Notes: generated by a model not told the origin, from the letters alone. A stretch of DNA of 64,000 bases from Scalesia atractyloides (GCA_947069175.1 CAMTDV010001633.1:59068102-59132101), one strand, 5' to 3'; positions 10,957 through 22,646 are shown, counted from the stretch's first letter. Numbers and translations: made by a program.

Positions 10957-13900
10957 TGTCACACCCCGACTCGCAGCGGAAATTGCAGGGTGCGGTAGAC
11001 ATATGGTAATTCCCCATATTTAAAAAACATGATATCACATAAAGAGGGAACCTCGGTTACAACATACATCAAGTATCATATTACAAACCACAAGTACAAA
11101 TACAGTACTACGAGCTACTACAGCTCTTATTCTGCTACAGTCCGCTACCCAAGCCATCCAGACGCACGTTCCTTATTCCTGTTTAGTTTTACCTGAAATT
11201 CATGTTAGTTTTAAAAAGGGTGAGCTAAACGCTGCCGGTGAGTTCCACTAGTTTTGTTGTTGTGGAACAATATGTTTTAACAAATTTAATTGCATTGGTC
11301 ATAGGTCACAGATCACGGATGGAATTACACGAGTATGTTCCCATGAAACCTTGACTGTTATAACTGTGTCGTGTCACGTTCGACACCTCAGCACACCAGG
11401 TCATGTCACGTTCGACACCTCAGCCCATTCACTGTGTCACGTGCAGTCCAACGCCCCAGATGTAATTATGCCCAACAACATAACCAAGTTTAGGACGCGT
11501 GTAGTTGCCTGTTGCCGGGTTACAGTCCGGTCGTAGCAACTGGGTTTGTCAGACCAATAGTACTATCCACTGCCCACGGCTTACATTAATCACGTGCACT
11601 AGTTGGGGATTATTCGTGTGTTAGGTAATTCACATCATAAGTTGGTGCATTTAACACAGTTGTTAACATGCAAGTCACCTCAGAAAATAGTATAATAGTT
11701 TAAAAGTGGGGGAGTGAAACTCACCCACAAGTTGGTGTAATTAACATAGTTTGTGACATGCAAGTCCCTAGAAAACAGTAAAACAATTCAAAAGTGGGGA
11801 AGTGAAAACTCACAGTGCGACTAGTAGTCTCAACAAAAGAGTGATCAAGCAACTGGATCAACTTTAATAGCAAGCATGCAATTATGGACTCAAATCAATA
11901 TCTATGTTGGTAATGGTTATAACTTGGATACGGTCAGGAGTTTCACCCCGGATTGAGTCTATAGGACACTGGCATGGTGATGGAGGTCAGGGTAGTTTTA
12001 GTTTTCAGTTTGGCTTCCGGGCACCGTTTCGCATGCCAGCCAAAGTTGGTTGTTCTACATGTTTAGATAATGGTATGGGAATAACAAAAGTGCGTGTTAT
12101 TTAAGAGTGATTAACTTTTCATTAAGAGTGTTTGGGTGTTTGGGGAGTCTAGGTTGCCCAAATTTGAGTTTCCATTCCCCCCGTCGGGGATTCTCCCAAA
12201 CTGGCCTAGGACATACCCCCTAGTGTCCAATCCGCCCTTGAATTTCCTGGAAGTCTCTCGGTGTTCCAATTATAGTACTAGTCGGGTTTGGTCAGTTCCC
12301 GGTTCCGGCAGGTTCGTTAAACGGTAAACTATCGAAATTATTTTAAAATCACCCGTTTTAGTTCAATAAATTCCCATTTAACCCTAATTTGAATGAAAAT
12401 ATGTAAATTTATACAAGTCAGTAAAAATCTGTAGATTATGGGAAAAATAATTTGGGAATTTATTTAGTCATTTTAACTATTTAAATAAATTCTTTGTAAA
12501 ATAGTATTTAACCGAATAATTATCATTAACTATGATCCGTGGTCTAAAAATTCCCAAAAAATTCTAGAACATCCCTTACATGTTCAGGAAATTCCCATAA
12601 AAATTTGAAATTTTTCCGATTTCGTTTTGGTGCGTTTTCGGCTACCGAAAACACGGATTTTTAATCCGAATCAAAACTCAACTAATAGACTCCGAAATTT
12701 CCCAGAACTTTCCCTATATGTTTCTTAGTGTTCAGGTAAATTTGGTGATTTATTGTCTCTGTCGGGTATTTTTTCTGGAATTGTTTTCATAAAAATTCAA
12801 AAATTCACCAAAAATCATAGAAAATTCCAAAAATTCTAAAATTTTACGTGGACAATCCTGTCAACACCCTAAGTCACCACACGTGGACATTTCAACTCAA
12901 TCCAAGCGTCACGGACCAAGTTATAAGCAAAACAAGTTTCTACCTATCCTAGATTCGGTTTTCGGATGTTATACCTAGCGCACGCTTCGTTTCCAAGCGT
13001 TCCTTGTGAGTCTAGAAGTGTGCGGGTGCTATATTCAGTTCCTACACATCAAGTACAATCTAAATATGCTAAAACTTAGATCAATCAAGCCTTGTTTCAT
13101 TGTTTTTCGGTTTAGAACTTTGTTACGCGTTTTTGGTCGAATAGGTGTCGATTAGTGTATCAAAACCTGAAGTTTCATGTCCTTGGCTATCATATAACAC
13201 CAGAGAATTCCCAAGGCGTTCTTATTCAGCCAAGAACTTGTTTAAACCCTCCAAAATTCATGGATTAAAATGGGTTTTTTTCGGTTATAAATCGCGTTTA
13301 ATCAAAAAAACCTTATCCAAATCATTTGGAACTTGTGAAGATCAGCTGAAATTGATGTGTTTATGGCATATTTGAAGAAAGAACTTATGAAATTTTGGTG
13401 AAAAATGAAAAGAAAGAGGAAAAGAAAATAAAAATATAAAAGGGGGGGCGGTTTAGGGGGGTACCCCTACCACACTTGTGCCACCTCGTGCTCCGTGAAA
13501 CGCGTTAAAAGATGATGTTTATCTTCGGTGTTGCGTTTAGGTTCATTTTCAGGTCACGTATGCGTCTCCAATTTGCGAAACGGGCTCCGTTTTTCGCGTT
13601 CTTAGTGTCAAAAGACTCGTTTTAAAACCTGAGCATAACCTTCTTGAAACCCGAGCACGGTTACGTTTTAATCATAAAAGCCTCGTATTACGTTGGTTTA
13701 AGTGTTTTTAGGCTTGATCGACCATTCCTTGCATGTTTGGTTTGCCTTTCGTCGCTCTTAAAACAAAGTGTTTCCCTAACCGGTACCGCCTCGTTTTGCG
13801 TGCCCGAACTCTGTTTTGCTTATAATCTTGTCATAGTATATGGCACATAATCAAGATGTTTCATGAACTCAGAATCATAAAGTGCCCTACCGTTGGCCTA

Positions 13901-14172
13901 ATAATCATGATCGAATGTTCAATGCATTGTTAAACGTCAATCTCCGTTTAACCAGTTGTGATCGGATAAGGACACCAGCCTCACATTCTTGGTACTTAAT
14001 AGTGTCATGTTAACCATGATGTGCTCTCGGATTCCTCCAAGACATAACAAATATCGTTTAGCATAGCACACAATTCATGCAAGTTTGCTAAGTTTACGCG
14101 AAATTATTGTTTTAATCATGCCTTAAGTTTAGGACCCATTAAGGTGTACCTGGTTTCGTCATGGGTATCACA
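10957..14172 (-). repeat. Complete Tekay-type LTR (about 3.2 kb)
   Basis: Bounded by TGTCACACC at 10957 and GGTATCACA at 14172, imperfect inverted termini beginning TG and ending CA. A PBS flanks one side and a polypurine tract the other, so a single LTR serves as the 5' LTR of one internal region and the 3' LTR of another. This is the signature of a tandem array. Both flanking partial LTRs (1-1192 and 4979-5911) and the inverted one (14306-15520) align to it. Open frames inside are short. Confidence 0.88.
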
Positions 14173-14305
14173 GTCTCCCCTGGTTAAGAAATTTTGTCCC
14201 CGAAATTTACTTCGTCAAGCTAGGGAAGAGGTGAGGGTATTTTCTACGGAATTCATCCTTCAGTTCCAAGGTATATTCAGGTCCTTGTTTAGAGTTCCAC
14301 CGGAA
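14173..14305 (-). pseudogene. PPT and chromodomain stub of a third array copy
   Basis: A polypurine tract (AACCAGGGGAGAC on the minus strand) is followed by about 120 bp matching the chromodomain end at 1193-1310. At about 14305 it switches to LTR sequence in the opposite orientation. It proves the array once continued to the right. Confidence 0.78.
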
Positions 14306-15520
14306 ACTCAAATTTGGGCAACCTAGACTCCCCAAACACCCAAACACTCTTAATGAAATGTTAATCATTCTTAAATAACAGCCACTTTTTTTATTCCCAT
14401 ACCATTATCTGAACATGTTGAACAACCGATTTTGGTGGGCACGCGAAACGGTGCCCGAAAGCCAAACTGAAAACTAATACTACCCTGACCTCAATCACCA
14501 TGCCAGTGTCCTATAGACTCAATCTGGGGTAAAAAATCCTGACTGAATCCAAGTTATAACCATTACCAACCTAGATACTGATTTGAGTCCATACTTGCAT
14601 GCTATTAAAGTTGATCCAGTTGCTTGATCACTCTTTCGTTGAGACTACTACTCGCACTGTGAGTTTTCACTTCCCCACTTTTGGATTGTTATACTATTTT
14701 CTTGGGGCTTGCATGCTACAAACTGTGTTAATTACACCAACTTGTGGGTGAGTTTCACTCCCCCACTTTTAAACTGTTTTACTGTTTTCTGGGGTGACTT
14801 GCATGTTACCAACTGTGTTAATTGCACCAACTTATGATGTGAATTACCTAAGACACGAATAATCCCCAACTAGTGCACGTGATTAACGTAAGCCGTGGGC
14901 ATTGGATAGTACTATTGGTCTGACAAACCCAGTTGCTACAACTGGACTCTAACCCGGAAACAGGCAACTGCACGCGTCCTAAACTTGGTTATGTTGTTAT
15001 GCATAACTATATCTCGGGCGTTGGACTGCACGTGACGCAGTGAATGGGCTGAGGTGTTGAACGTGACACGGCTTGGTGTGCTGAGGTGTCGAACGTGACA
15101 CAGCACAGTTATAACAGTCAAGGTTTCATGGGTGCGTACTCATTTAATTCCATCCGTGATATGTGACCTATGACCAGTGCAATTAAACTTGTTAAAACAT
15201 ATTGTTCCACAAGAACACAACCAGTGGAACTCACCAACAACGTTTAGCTGACCCTTTTTAAAACTAACATGCATTTCAGGTAAAACTAAGCAGGAATAAG
15301 GAACGTGCGTCTGGATGGCTTGGGTAGCGGATTGTAGCAGAATAAGAGCTGTAGTAGCTTGTAGTACCGTACTTGAACTTGTGGTTTGTAACATGATACT
15401 TGATGTATGTTGTAACCGAGATTCCCTCTTTATGTGATATCATGTTTTTAAATTATGGGGAATTACCATGTGTCTGCCGCACCCTGCAATTTGTCTTCCG
15501 CTGCGAGTCAGGGTGTGACA
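14306..15520 (+). repeat. Inverted Tekay-type LTR fragment (3' 1.2 kb of a 5' LTR)
   Basis: The reverse complement of 10957-about 12170, ending in GGGTGTGACA at 15520 and followed by a PBS. It is the 5' LTR of the plus-strand element, missing its first 2 kb at the inversion breakpoint. Confidence 0.85.
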
Positions 15521-15525
15521 GATGA

Positions 15526-15901
15526 TGGTATCAGTCATCGGTTATAGCGAATTAGGTATCCTTAAAGAACCTAGACTAAAATCCCAAGTTTAGCTTCCCC
15601 ACACTGATAACCTCTGGAGACTTGAGTAGTGTGGCTATTACCAGGACAGCCTTGTGGGGCAAATAAATTATTGTGGTCCGGAACACAATAATTTATCTGC
15701 TCATACTTAGGAGTTCTTGGAACGTCATTGAGACAGGACGGGAATCCGTCTACTAACATCATCAACCATAAATAATTTTTAAAATCTTAAAATCAAAATT
15801 GTGTGCAATACGTGCTTATGTGTATATCTGTGGAATGTTGAGTGTCGGTTATTTTGCTCAGTAGAATCAGCGTTGTATGTGGTTTTCTTTCTACAGGTAT
15901 C
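15526..15901 (+). other. PBS and 5' leader of plus-strand Tekay copy
   Basis: TGGTATCAG at 15526-15534 is the start of the initiator-Met PBS; the next bases have drifted from GAGCC. The rest is non-coding leader matching 10575-10938 in reverse. Confidence 0.75.
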
Positions 15902-16832
15902 ATGTCGCATCATTCGAGTCGCCAAACTACTTCTCATACGGAGACCGATCCTGAGGAGGATCCACTGATACCTCCCTTGACATCGAGCAATGAGCCAGAT
16001 CCTTCTGGTTAATTTTGTGGTCCTTACCCACCCAGACCTCATACTAGGCGCGAGGGAAAGGTCTCGAACGCCTACCGTTCTCCATCTTACCATCCGACTA
16101 GCCCCCAGAGCTTAGTCGTACCCCAGACATTGCTATCCAATTAGGACCAGTCCCCCGGAGCCCTACTCCTGCTAGGGAGCATTGGGAGTGGGAGCCGGTT
16201 GCACCCCGCTTACCTTCACCAGGGACTCCCCCCGATCCTTATACTCCTTCCACCCCGAGTGCTTATTTACCATCTTCACCTAGCTCCCATGAGATACCCA
16301 CCTTTGGCCTCCGACAGACGGCTCGTCGAAGGGTACTTACACCTGTACCTGTGTTCACACCACAAGTTTCCCCTATCCGTCCGAGACCGGTACCTATAGG
16401 GATCCAACAGCACTTTACTGCCCGTTTCCTTACACCACCTAGAGAGGACCTTTCTACTTTTCACACTTATGAGCGAGGTGGCCCTTCTCGCCCGGTTAGA
16501 GAGTGTACACCCTTGTTTGGGGCATACCAGTTCCTCCTCAGGAGGCACCTGCTCCCATTACCGAGAGCAGTTTGATAGGGTATTTGTTCGAGCTGATTTC
16601 ACTGTTGCGGATGGCGCGTGACGAGAACGAGCAGTATATGAGAGAAATGGGAGATTACTTGATCGTCTTACAACAGGCGATCATTGCATTACAGCATGGT
16701 ATGGGTTATGTTCATCAGCACCAGGATCATTTTCAGGCGATGCGGTATGGATGCATCGGTACTATCATAGGCCTGGTGGCAGGTTTTGTAGGTTTGACGT
16801 GTTGGTTGTGGCGTTCTATGGTTTTTTTATAG
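15902..16832 (+). pseudogene. Extra leader ORF (proline-rich, C-terminal membrane anchor), plus-strand copy
   Basis: Third copy of the extra frame and the only one with both ends present. The start at 15902 gives MSHHSSRQTTSHTETDPEED, with a stop near 16010 and a frameshift near 16105. The middle frame (16141-16575) carries EHWEWEPVAPRLPSPGTPP and the Pro-rich block. A second shift leads to the last frame (16503-16832), with MRYGCIGTIIGLVAGFVGL, a single hydrophobic helix just before the stop. The copies agree residue by residue in one frame at a time, which argues that the family once encoded a protein of roughly 300-350 aa. Role unknown; a structural, envelope-like or tail-anchored accessory function is only conjecture. 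Confidence 0.65.
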
Positions 16833-17163
16833 TATTGGCAGATATGATGTATCTTTTGCCCATCATACCAAGCACTAGGTTATACCCATGTCGAGGTGGT
16901 GATGTAGTCATAGTGTTTCGTTGTTTTCGTACTCCGTGTTTTCCGTAGTATGGCATATGTACGTCACTTTGGTGACATGTTTTGACAGCACATTTAAGCA
17001 CTGGCCCTTATGGGTTAAGTTTATGTGCAAATTTTGACAGTTATAGGATTAATGACGCTTGTGGTTATACATGTTGTGAACTTATGTGTGTGATGAAGTC
17101 GTGCGATATGTGACAATTGACTATGTGACATTGATCCATACATATATATTGTTTATAATAGGA
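16833..17163 (+). other. Leader spacer before gag
   Basis: Non-coding leader homologous to 8421-8784. No independent feature seen. Confidence 0.55.
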
Positions 17164-18276
17164 TGGCCCCGAAACGCGCACCACAGATGACTGAGGCAGA
17201 AATTGTGCAATGATGACGCAGCAACTTCAGGCAGTTATCCCACAATTGTGGCATAGGTTAGCGCGGGTATTACTGCTAACCCGCAACCCGGACCGGTAGG
17301 TCAGAACGATAATCAAAAATAATGTAGGCCGGTTTTTACATATAAGAATTTCATGGAGTGCAAACCGATGGAATTCAATGGAACTGAAGGACCAAATGGG
17401 TTTGTGAAATGGATCGAGAAGTCGGAATCGGTACTTAATATAAGTAATTGTCCCGGTGATTGCGCAGTTAAGTATACAACTTGTACCTTTACGGACCCTT
17501 TAAACTGGTGGAACACCATTGTTCAATCTCGCGGACAGGACGCGATTAATGCTATGACTTGGGATAATCTTAAGATACTGACGAGGGAAAGGTTCTGCCC
17601 AGCCCATGAAATTCAAAAGCTTGAACATGAGTTCTGGAACCTGCTGATGCAAGGTGCTGATCACGTAGGTTACACCAACTGTTTCAAGGAACTAGCACGC
17701 ATATTGCCAGACTTGGTCCGACCGGAGCCCAAGAGGATCAAAAGGTATATCTAGGGACTGGCCCCAGAAGTGAGGATTATTGTTAACTTAGTGGAACACC
17801 TGCCCATGCATGGTGTGGTAGCCAGGTCAGGCACTGTTACGTTTGACATGGTGAGATGCAAGATTCTGAAGATGCTTGTAGAGCAGGTCATATATAAGAG
17901 AGAAGCTCCCGAAGCTAGTCGAGCAGCGGCAGCAAAGAGAGGGAGGGCAACTAACCAGAGTTACGCCATGACTACCCCAACTGGTAACTCTAGTAATTAT
18001 AAAGGAAACGCCCCAAAGTGCGACAAGTGTGCTTTCTACCACTATGGCGCATGCCGAGCCGTGATATGTTCGAAGTGTAATAGGAAGGGACATTATGCCC
18101 GTAACTATAAGATGTCCGTAGAACCAAATCCCAAACCAACTCATTTCCAACCCCCTAGGCCCCAACCTCTTCAGCAGCGACCCCAACAACCAACACCACA
18201 GGTTACCTAACCCCGTACGTGCTTCGGATGTGGCAGTACAGAGCATTTTCAACGGAATTGCCCTAAGTTCACTTAG
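17164..18276 (+). pseudogene. gag: Tekay-type Gag, nearly full length but with stops
   Basis: Start at 17164 (MAPKRAPQMTEAEI), with an early stop after IVQ. The body reopens at 17353 with the retrotrans_gag domain (LNWWNTIVQSR, MTWDNLKILTRERFCPAHE). An in-frame TAG sits at 17752-17754, and the same frame then continues from 17755 to a TAA at 18208-18210. The C-terminus has the zinc-binding region CDKCAFYHYG...CSKCNRKGHYARN, in which the last Cys is Tyr. A second knuckle, CFGCGSTEHFQRNC, is intact beyond the TAA. This copy keeps the capsid domain lost from the minus-strand copy. Confidence 0.85.
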
Positions 18277-18834
18277 CAGGCGGCATGAAGGAATATGCTG
18301 GGCCGAGCATCTACCTCGAATGCAACTCGAGGCCATGCCTTTGTCATGGGGTCTGGTGACCCCGCCAGGATCCCAATGTGGTTTCAGGTACGTTCCTCGT
18401 TTCCGATCAATTTGCCTTAGTGTTATTTGATACGGGAGCAGATAGAAGTTATGTTTTGATTGCGTTTTTGCCACTACTGAATATGCCCGCTGTTGACTTA
18501 AAACAGCCCTATACTGTCGAACTTGCTAACGGGAGACCGATCATTAGTCACCAACTCATTTGTAACTGCCCTATAACCCTTAACGGTTACCAATTTTCTA
18601 TTGACCTTTTACCCATAGAATTGGGTAGTTTTGACCTCGTCTTAGGAATGGACTGGCTGTCCAGCCATCGTGTGGAAGTATTGTGTGAACAGAAGGTTGT
18701 GAAGATTCCTTTATCCCCGATGAAAGCAATCATGGTACAGGGAGAGAAGTTAGGTACCATGCTGAACCTCATATCTCACCTCAAGGCATTGAAGCATATA
18801 CGACAGGATGTGATGTGTTTTTAGCTAGCATCAC
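18277..18834 (+). pseudogene. pol: Ty3/gypsy aspartic protease, plus-strand copy
   Basis: The 148-aa open stretch at 18378-18824 contains LVLFDTGADRSYVLIAF and FDLVLGMDWLSSHRVEVL. The upstream linker (RGHAFVMGSGD) is in a different frame. Nearly identical to the protease at 4070-4600, including KVVKIPLSP. Confidence 0.85.
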
Positions 18835-19080
18835 GACGGAGGAACCAGCCGAGAAGCGTATTGAAGACATCCCGTTAGTATGTGAATACCCTGATGTGTT
18901 CCCGGAGGAATTGCCCGGATTGCCGCCTAATCGGCAAGTCGAGTTTCGCATCGACCTGATACCGGGAACGGCACCCATTGCCAAAGCCCCATATTGTCTT
19001 GCACCGTCCGAGATGCAAGAACTATCGATGCAGCCGCAGGAGTTACTTGATCGTGGTTTCATCCGTCCTAGTTATTCCCC
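18815..19080 (+). pseudogene. pol: RT N-terminus, truncated at 19080
   Basis: Reads EKRIEDIPLVCEYPDVFPEE, LPPNRQVEFRIDL and LLDRGFIRPSYSP, the usual connection into RT. The sequence leaves the element at about 19080, before the RMCIDYRELN block. The open frame runs on to 19192, but those residues come from copia LTR sequence. Confidence 0.85.
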
Positions 19081-19227
19081 TTCGGGCGAACTTGATCTTT
19101 CCTCACACAAGTTCGGCCGAACTTGTGCTTACAACATAAATATTTCACAAAATCTAACATATCCAAACCCTAATCGCTCAGACTCAATCTAATACGATGA
19201 CGTAGGCAACAGCTATATGAATCAACA
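19081..19227 (-). repeat. Copia LTR fragment related to the nested element at 36247
   Basis: On the minus strand it begins TGTTGATTCATATAG at 19227 and continues with CTGTTGCCTACGTCAT and AGTCTGAGCGATTAG. These align with the start of the LTRs at 36247 and 42911. It includes a perfect 22-bp palindrome centred near 19115 with core AAGTTCGGCCGAACTT. Truncated at the junction with Tekay RT at 19080. Confidence 0.7.
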
Positions 19228-19774
19228 GCTACCATCTCAATAGTTAGTGATCCATACTTGATATACCATGACCCAATGTTCCTCCCTTTACCTCGTTTCA
19301 AAAATTTACTAATTTACCCAGTCTTGGTTTAAAAATTACTGAGTAAGCTCCTGTCCCCAGTTGAAGGTCCGTGATCCGGCGGTTCTAAACGGAAGCTTGG
19401 TAAAAACGGAACCGAATCGGTAGAATGTTATTAAGAAAGGAGTAGAAACATAATCAGCGAACGCATATGTTCATTCATACCGAAAGAGTATACATCTTGT
19501 CAAGCTGGCGAAATTAGGATTTCGCCAGCGTCGCCTCTCTAGGAGCTCCAAAACTTAGAAAACAATGAACACACACCCTCTATATATAGACACTGAGACC
19601 AACTCGTACAAACTGGCATGGCTTCATACGAAGTGGCTACACTTCGTACGAAGTGACACTATAAACTCCACTCAGTTCGTACTTAGGTCGTTTGTTCGTA
19701 TCCAATATATACAATCTTCAACACACACTCTATCTAGCCTATTCGTACACTGACAGACACAAAGTGCATCAACA
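19228..19774 (-). repeat. Copia-type 3' LTR with palindromes
   Basis: The right end at 19774 begins TGTTGATGCAC on the minus strand. A purine tract (AAAAAGGGGGAAAT) precedes it at 19775-19790, so it is a 3' LTR. Inside are a TATA-like TCTATATATAGA near 19579, several copies of the palindrome ACTTCGTACGAAGT (about 19613-19660), and a hairpin GCTGGCGAAAT/ATTTCGCCAGC at 19504-19529. The left end is uncertain and may be cut. Confidence 0.6.
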
Positions 19775-21290
19775 ATTTCCCCCTTTTTCCGTTATTGTCG
19801 AAGCTTGATCTTGATCTCGAAATCTCAGAGCCGTGTTTGAATATTTTACAACTTTAGTCAAGGTATCTATCGATATCGTAGAACGCGTCAACAAATTCCT
19901 CCTTAATTGATGATTTGAGTTTGCATTATCAACATAAATGCCCCCTGAAATCTCTAGTTCAGGTCTCTGTTTGCACGGTTTTCAACCTCCTCTGATTTGC
20001 TTGACTGAACAATTTTCTTAAATAAACACCAACTTCAAGCTAATCAATGCAGCTTCTACGTTTAAACGATAATCGCAGTTGAGTTTAGTTTTTTAATAAG
20101 CACTGTAGCACCGAGAGCATATTCCACTAAACTCCTAATCTTTCAAAAACTCAACCGGGAATTGATAGAAACTTCGAATTACCACACTAGTAAACTTCAA
20201 ATCAATGAATACCCATGAAAATCTGAAATCCCAATTTCCGTAATCGCCTTTAAGCATACTCCTGAAAGACTGATTAGAAAATCGGTAATCTTCTCAATCA
20301 GCAAATCATCATCGGAATCAAATCATCTGTCATCTTCTCTTCTTCGTACAAAAAGAATAATGTAATCTTCATCTTTCACAATGATCCCAAACGTATAGTA
20401 TTTTTCGTGAGCAACTGGTACACTTCTTCGTACGAAAGATCATTGTATCATCTTCTTTAATCATGATTCCTCGTACAACCTAGAGCACTGAAACTACAAA
20501 ACATCCTCATCTCCTGGATTACTCCTGAAAACAGCTCATTTGATTTGTTGAGTAAAAGATAGGCAGTCATGTGTGCTTCCATCACCATATGAAGACTTTG
20601 GTGTCAATCCACGGCCATGACCTTAGAATCCAATAAACAACTCCTCCAAGAATCGGTTATGTAACCCCCTGCTTTATCTAAAAGTAGACATCAACTTGAT
20701 CTCATCACTAACGAACTTAAACTACACTTTGATCTTGTACAGACGAATCCAAGACCCATTGTATCAACAAATAATCTGCAGTCGGAAAACCACCCGAATA
20801 CAGTTGCAACGCCACGATTTCAAAAATGCCAGAATATTCATATATACGTGAAATTTTTACTCCTCTTCATTTTGGAAAATTCTGACATACCAATTTTTTC
20901 ACTGAAATTCCCCTCAAATCTGGAAACTTTCATCAAATGCGAATTTTACGTTTAGTCCCATTAGTAATCACATATACCAAAAGATCATCATTCAGCATCG
21001 GTATCAGTGACTACCCAATATCTTCAACATTTTGTGACCTTATTATCAAGTCTGTTCTCTGAAGCTCTAGACGCTGTCCCCGAACATGCTGAATTAGACG
21101 TTAAAATCTCGAAAAAATTTCTATCATCAATTTTTTTTCGGGCACTCGTCTCGCCCATTTGTTTAGGCATTACACTCACTTCATACGAGGGGGTGACACT
21201 TCATACGAGTTGGTCATCACCTCGTACGAGCTGGCCATACTTCGTACAAGGTGGGTACACTTCTTATGAGTTGGTCACCTCGCACAAACG
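19775..21290 (-). other. Non-coding interior of the LTR element, with palindromes
   Basis: Starts with the polypurine tract. I find no gag or pol. Copies and variants of the CTTCGTACGAAG palindrome recur at 20405-20470 and are dense at 21170-21290, as in the leader of the nested element at 36900-37300. The simplest reading is leader fused to 3' sequence after loss of the coding part. Short open frames here look fortuitous. Confidence 0.45.
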
Positions 21291-22600
21291 TGCCTGAACA
21301 CCTTTTTCGATCCAGAATCTTTATTTATTTGAATTTCGAGATGATTCCACCATAGATCTGATCGAAAATACATTTCTAACAATCCTATAAGCTTGTTTAA
21401 TTGATGTTCTAGGTCAAGATTGTTTATGCTTACCTTGTGTTCTGAAGTTTCAGATTTTGCATCAGAAATTTTCCCCATAAAAATTAGCCATTTCTTCTTC
21501 TTATTCTTCATCAGAAGAATCATCAGCTAGCCAGGTGTATGTCCCTGCAATTAGGCTGACCTGCTGTTGTCTATTAGCTTTTTCAAGCTTTTTCTCATAA
21601 CAAGCAACATCATTTAGCCTTTTGTTCTTGCATTCTGATGCATAATGTCCTTTTTGTTTGCAATTATAGCACACAACTTCAGCTTTTACTTTATCTTTTA
21701 ATCTTTCTTCCCTCCTTCCTTTATCACCTTTCTGTTACTTGGTACTTCCTCCTTTTAACCTCTGCTCAAATGCAGAAAGTCTGATGAAGTATCAGAATTT
21801 TCCAAACTTTGACATTAAGAGGTTTGTGGATCAGAATTGATTGCTCTTTGTGAGTTTGAAATGAGAGCAATGGGACCTCCCCTTTGGTTTGAGTTGTCAT
21901 ATATTTCTTCTTCTCTAGGAACAAGAATACTATAGAGATCATGTAAACTCATGTTTCCAGCTCTAGGGTGGATGCTAGAGTCATGGTTAAACTTCTCAAT
22001 TCCCTTGGTAGAGCATCTAGAAATTTTACAGTTCTCTCATCATTGGATTTCTCAATACCAAACTTTTTAAGATCGTTCAATAATTTAGCAAATCTATTAT
22101 ATGTTTCAGAAATCCTTTCATTTGGAATACTTTTAAATCTCTCATAAGAAGACACAATTTGTATGTTTGTTTCTTTGCATGCTCTCTCCTCCTTCACAAA
22201 TATTTTCCAACTTATCACATATATTTTTAGTATAAGCACAAGCATCTACTTGAGAGAATATGTCATTTGAAAGTGTCATGATCAAAAGTGATTTGGCCCT
22301 TTCATCGGCTTCCACCTTTTCCTTGTCCTTTTTGCTCTAATTTCTTTCTTTGGAGCCCAAGAGGCATGTATTCCTGGTGTTTGCTCAGTTGCTAGAACAG
22401 CTGGTATTTCAACAATGTGTATATGTAGGCCACTTTCAATGGATTGAAATACAGCTTGATCACGTCCACTTAGGAAATTAATCATCCTGATTCTCCATTC
22501 GGGTTCTCCTCCTGACCAAGGTCGGAGGCTTTGACATAGACCTAATATTGAAAGCATTGTTCCATGTTTGAAAGTTTTCCATATTTAGTTAAAAGGTAGT
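21291..22600 (-). pseudogene. gag: Sirevirus-like copia Gag, fragmentary
   Basis: In element order: 22557-22282 (EPEWRIRMINFLSGRDQAVF), 22245-21949 (SSYERFKSIPNERISETYNR, LNDLKKFGIEK), an intact CCHC knuckle near 21680-21635 (CYNCKQKGHYASEC), and a coiled-coil start at 21523. All have close counterparts in the complete element at 53600-51968. Several frameshifts separate the pieces. Everything downstream (protease, integrase, RT) is missing; sequence similarity ends near 21400. Confidence 0.8.
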
Positions 22601-22646
22601 TAAGAAAAATGAGCAATTGATCGTTTAAAAATAGTTTATTCAATCT

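Noticed and set aside
16276..16548. 90-aa minus-strand frame and its mirror at 9142-9330
   Set aside because: Antisense to the extra leader ORF, whose plus-frame copies agree in residues and carry the hydrophobic end; the antisense frames differ in length and are Arg-rich noise.
17827..18474. 215-aa minus-strand frame, one of the longest in the window
   Set aside because: Antisense shadow of the gag zinc-knuckle and protease region on the plus strand; no conserved motif of its own.
19264..19276. Possible PBS (TGGTATATCAAG, minus strand) after the LTR ending at 19774
   Set aside because: Poor match to the initiator-Met complement, and the polypurine tract on the other side shows that this is a 3' LTR, which has no PBS.
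21007..21297. 96-aa plus-strand frame
   Set aside because: It lies in the palindrome-rich non-coding body; the C-terminal TSYELV repeats come from the palindromes, and no homology is recognisable.
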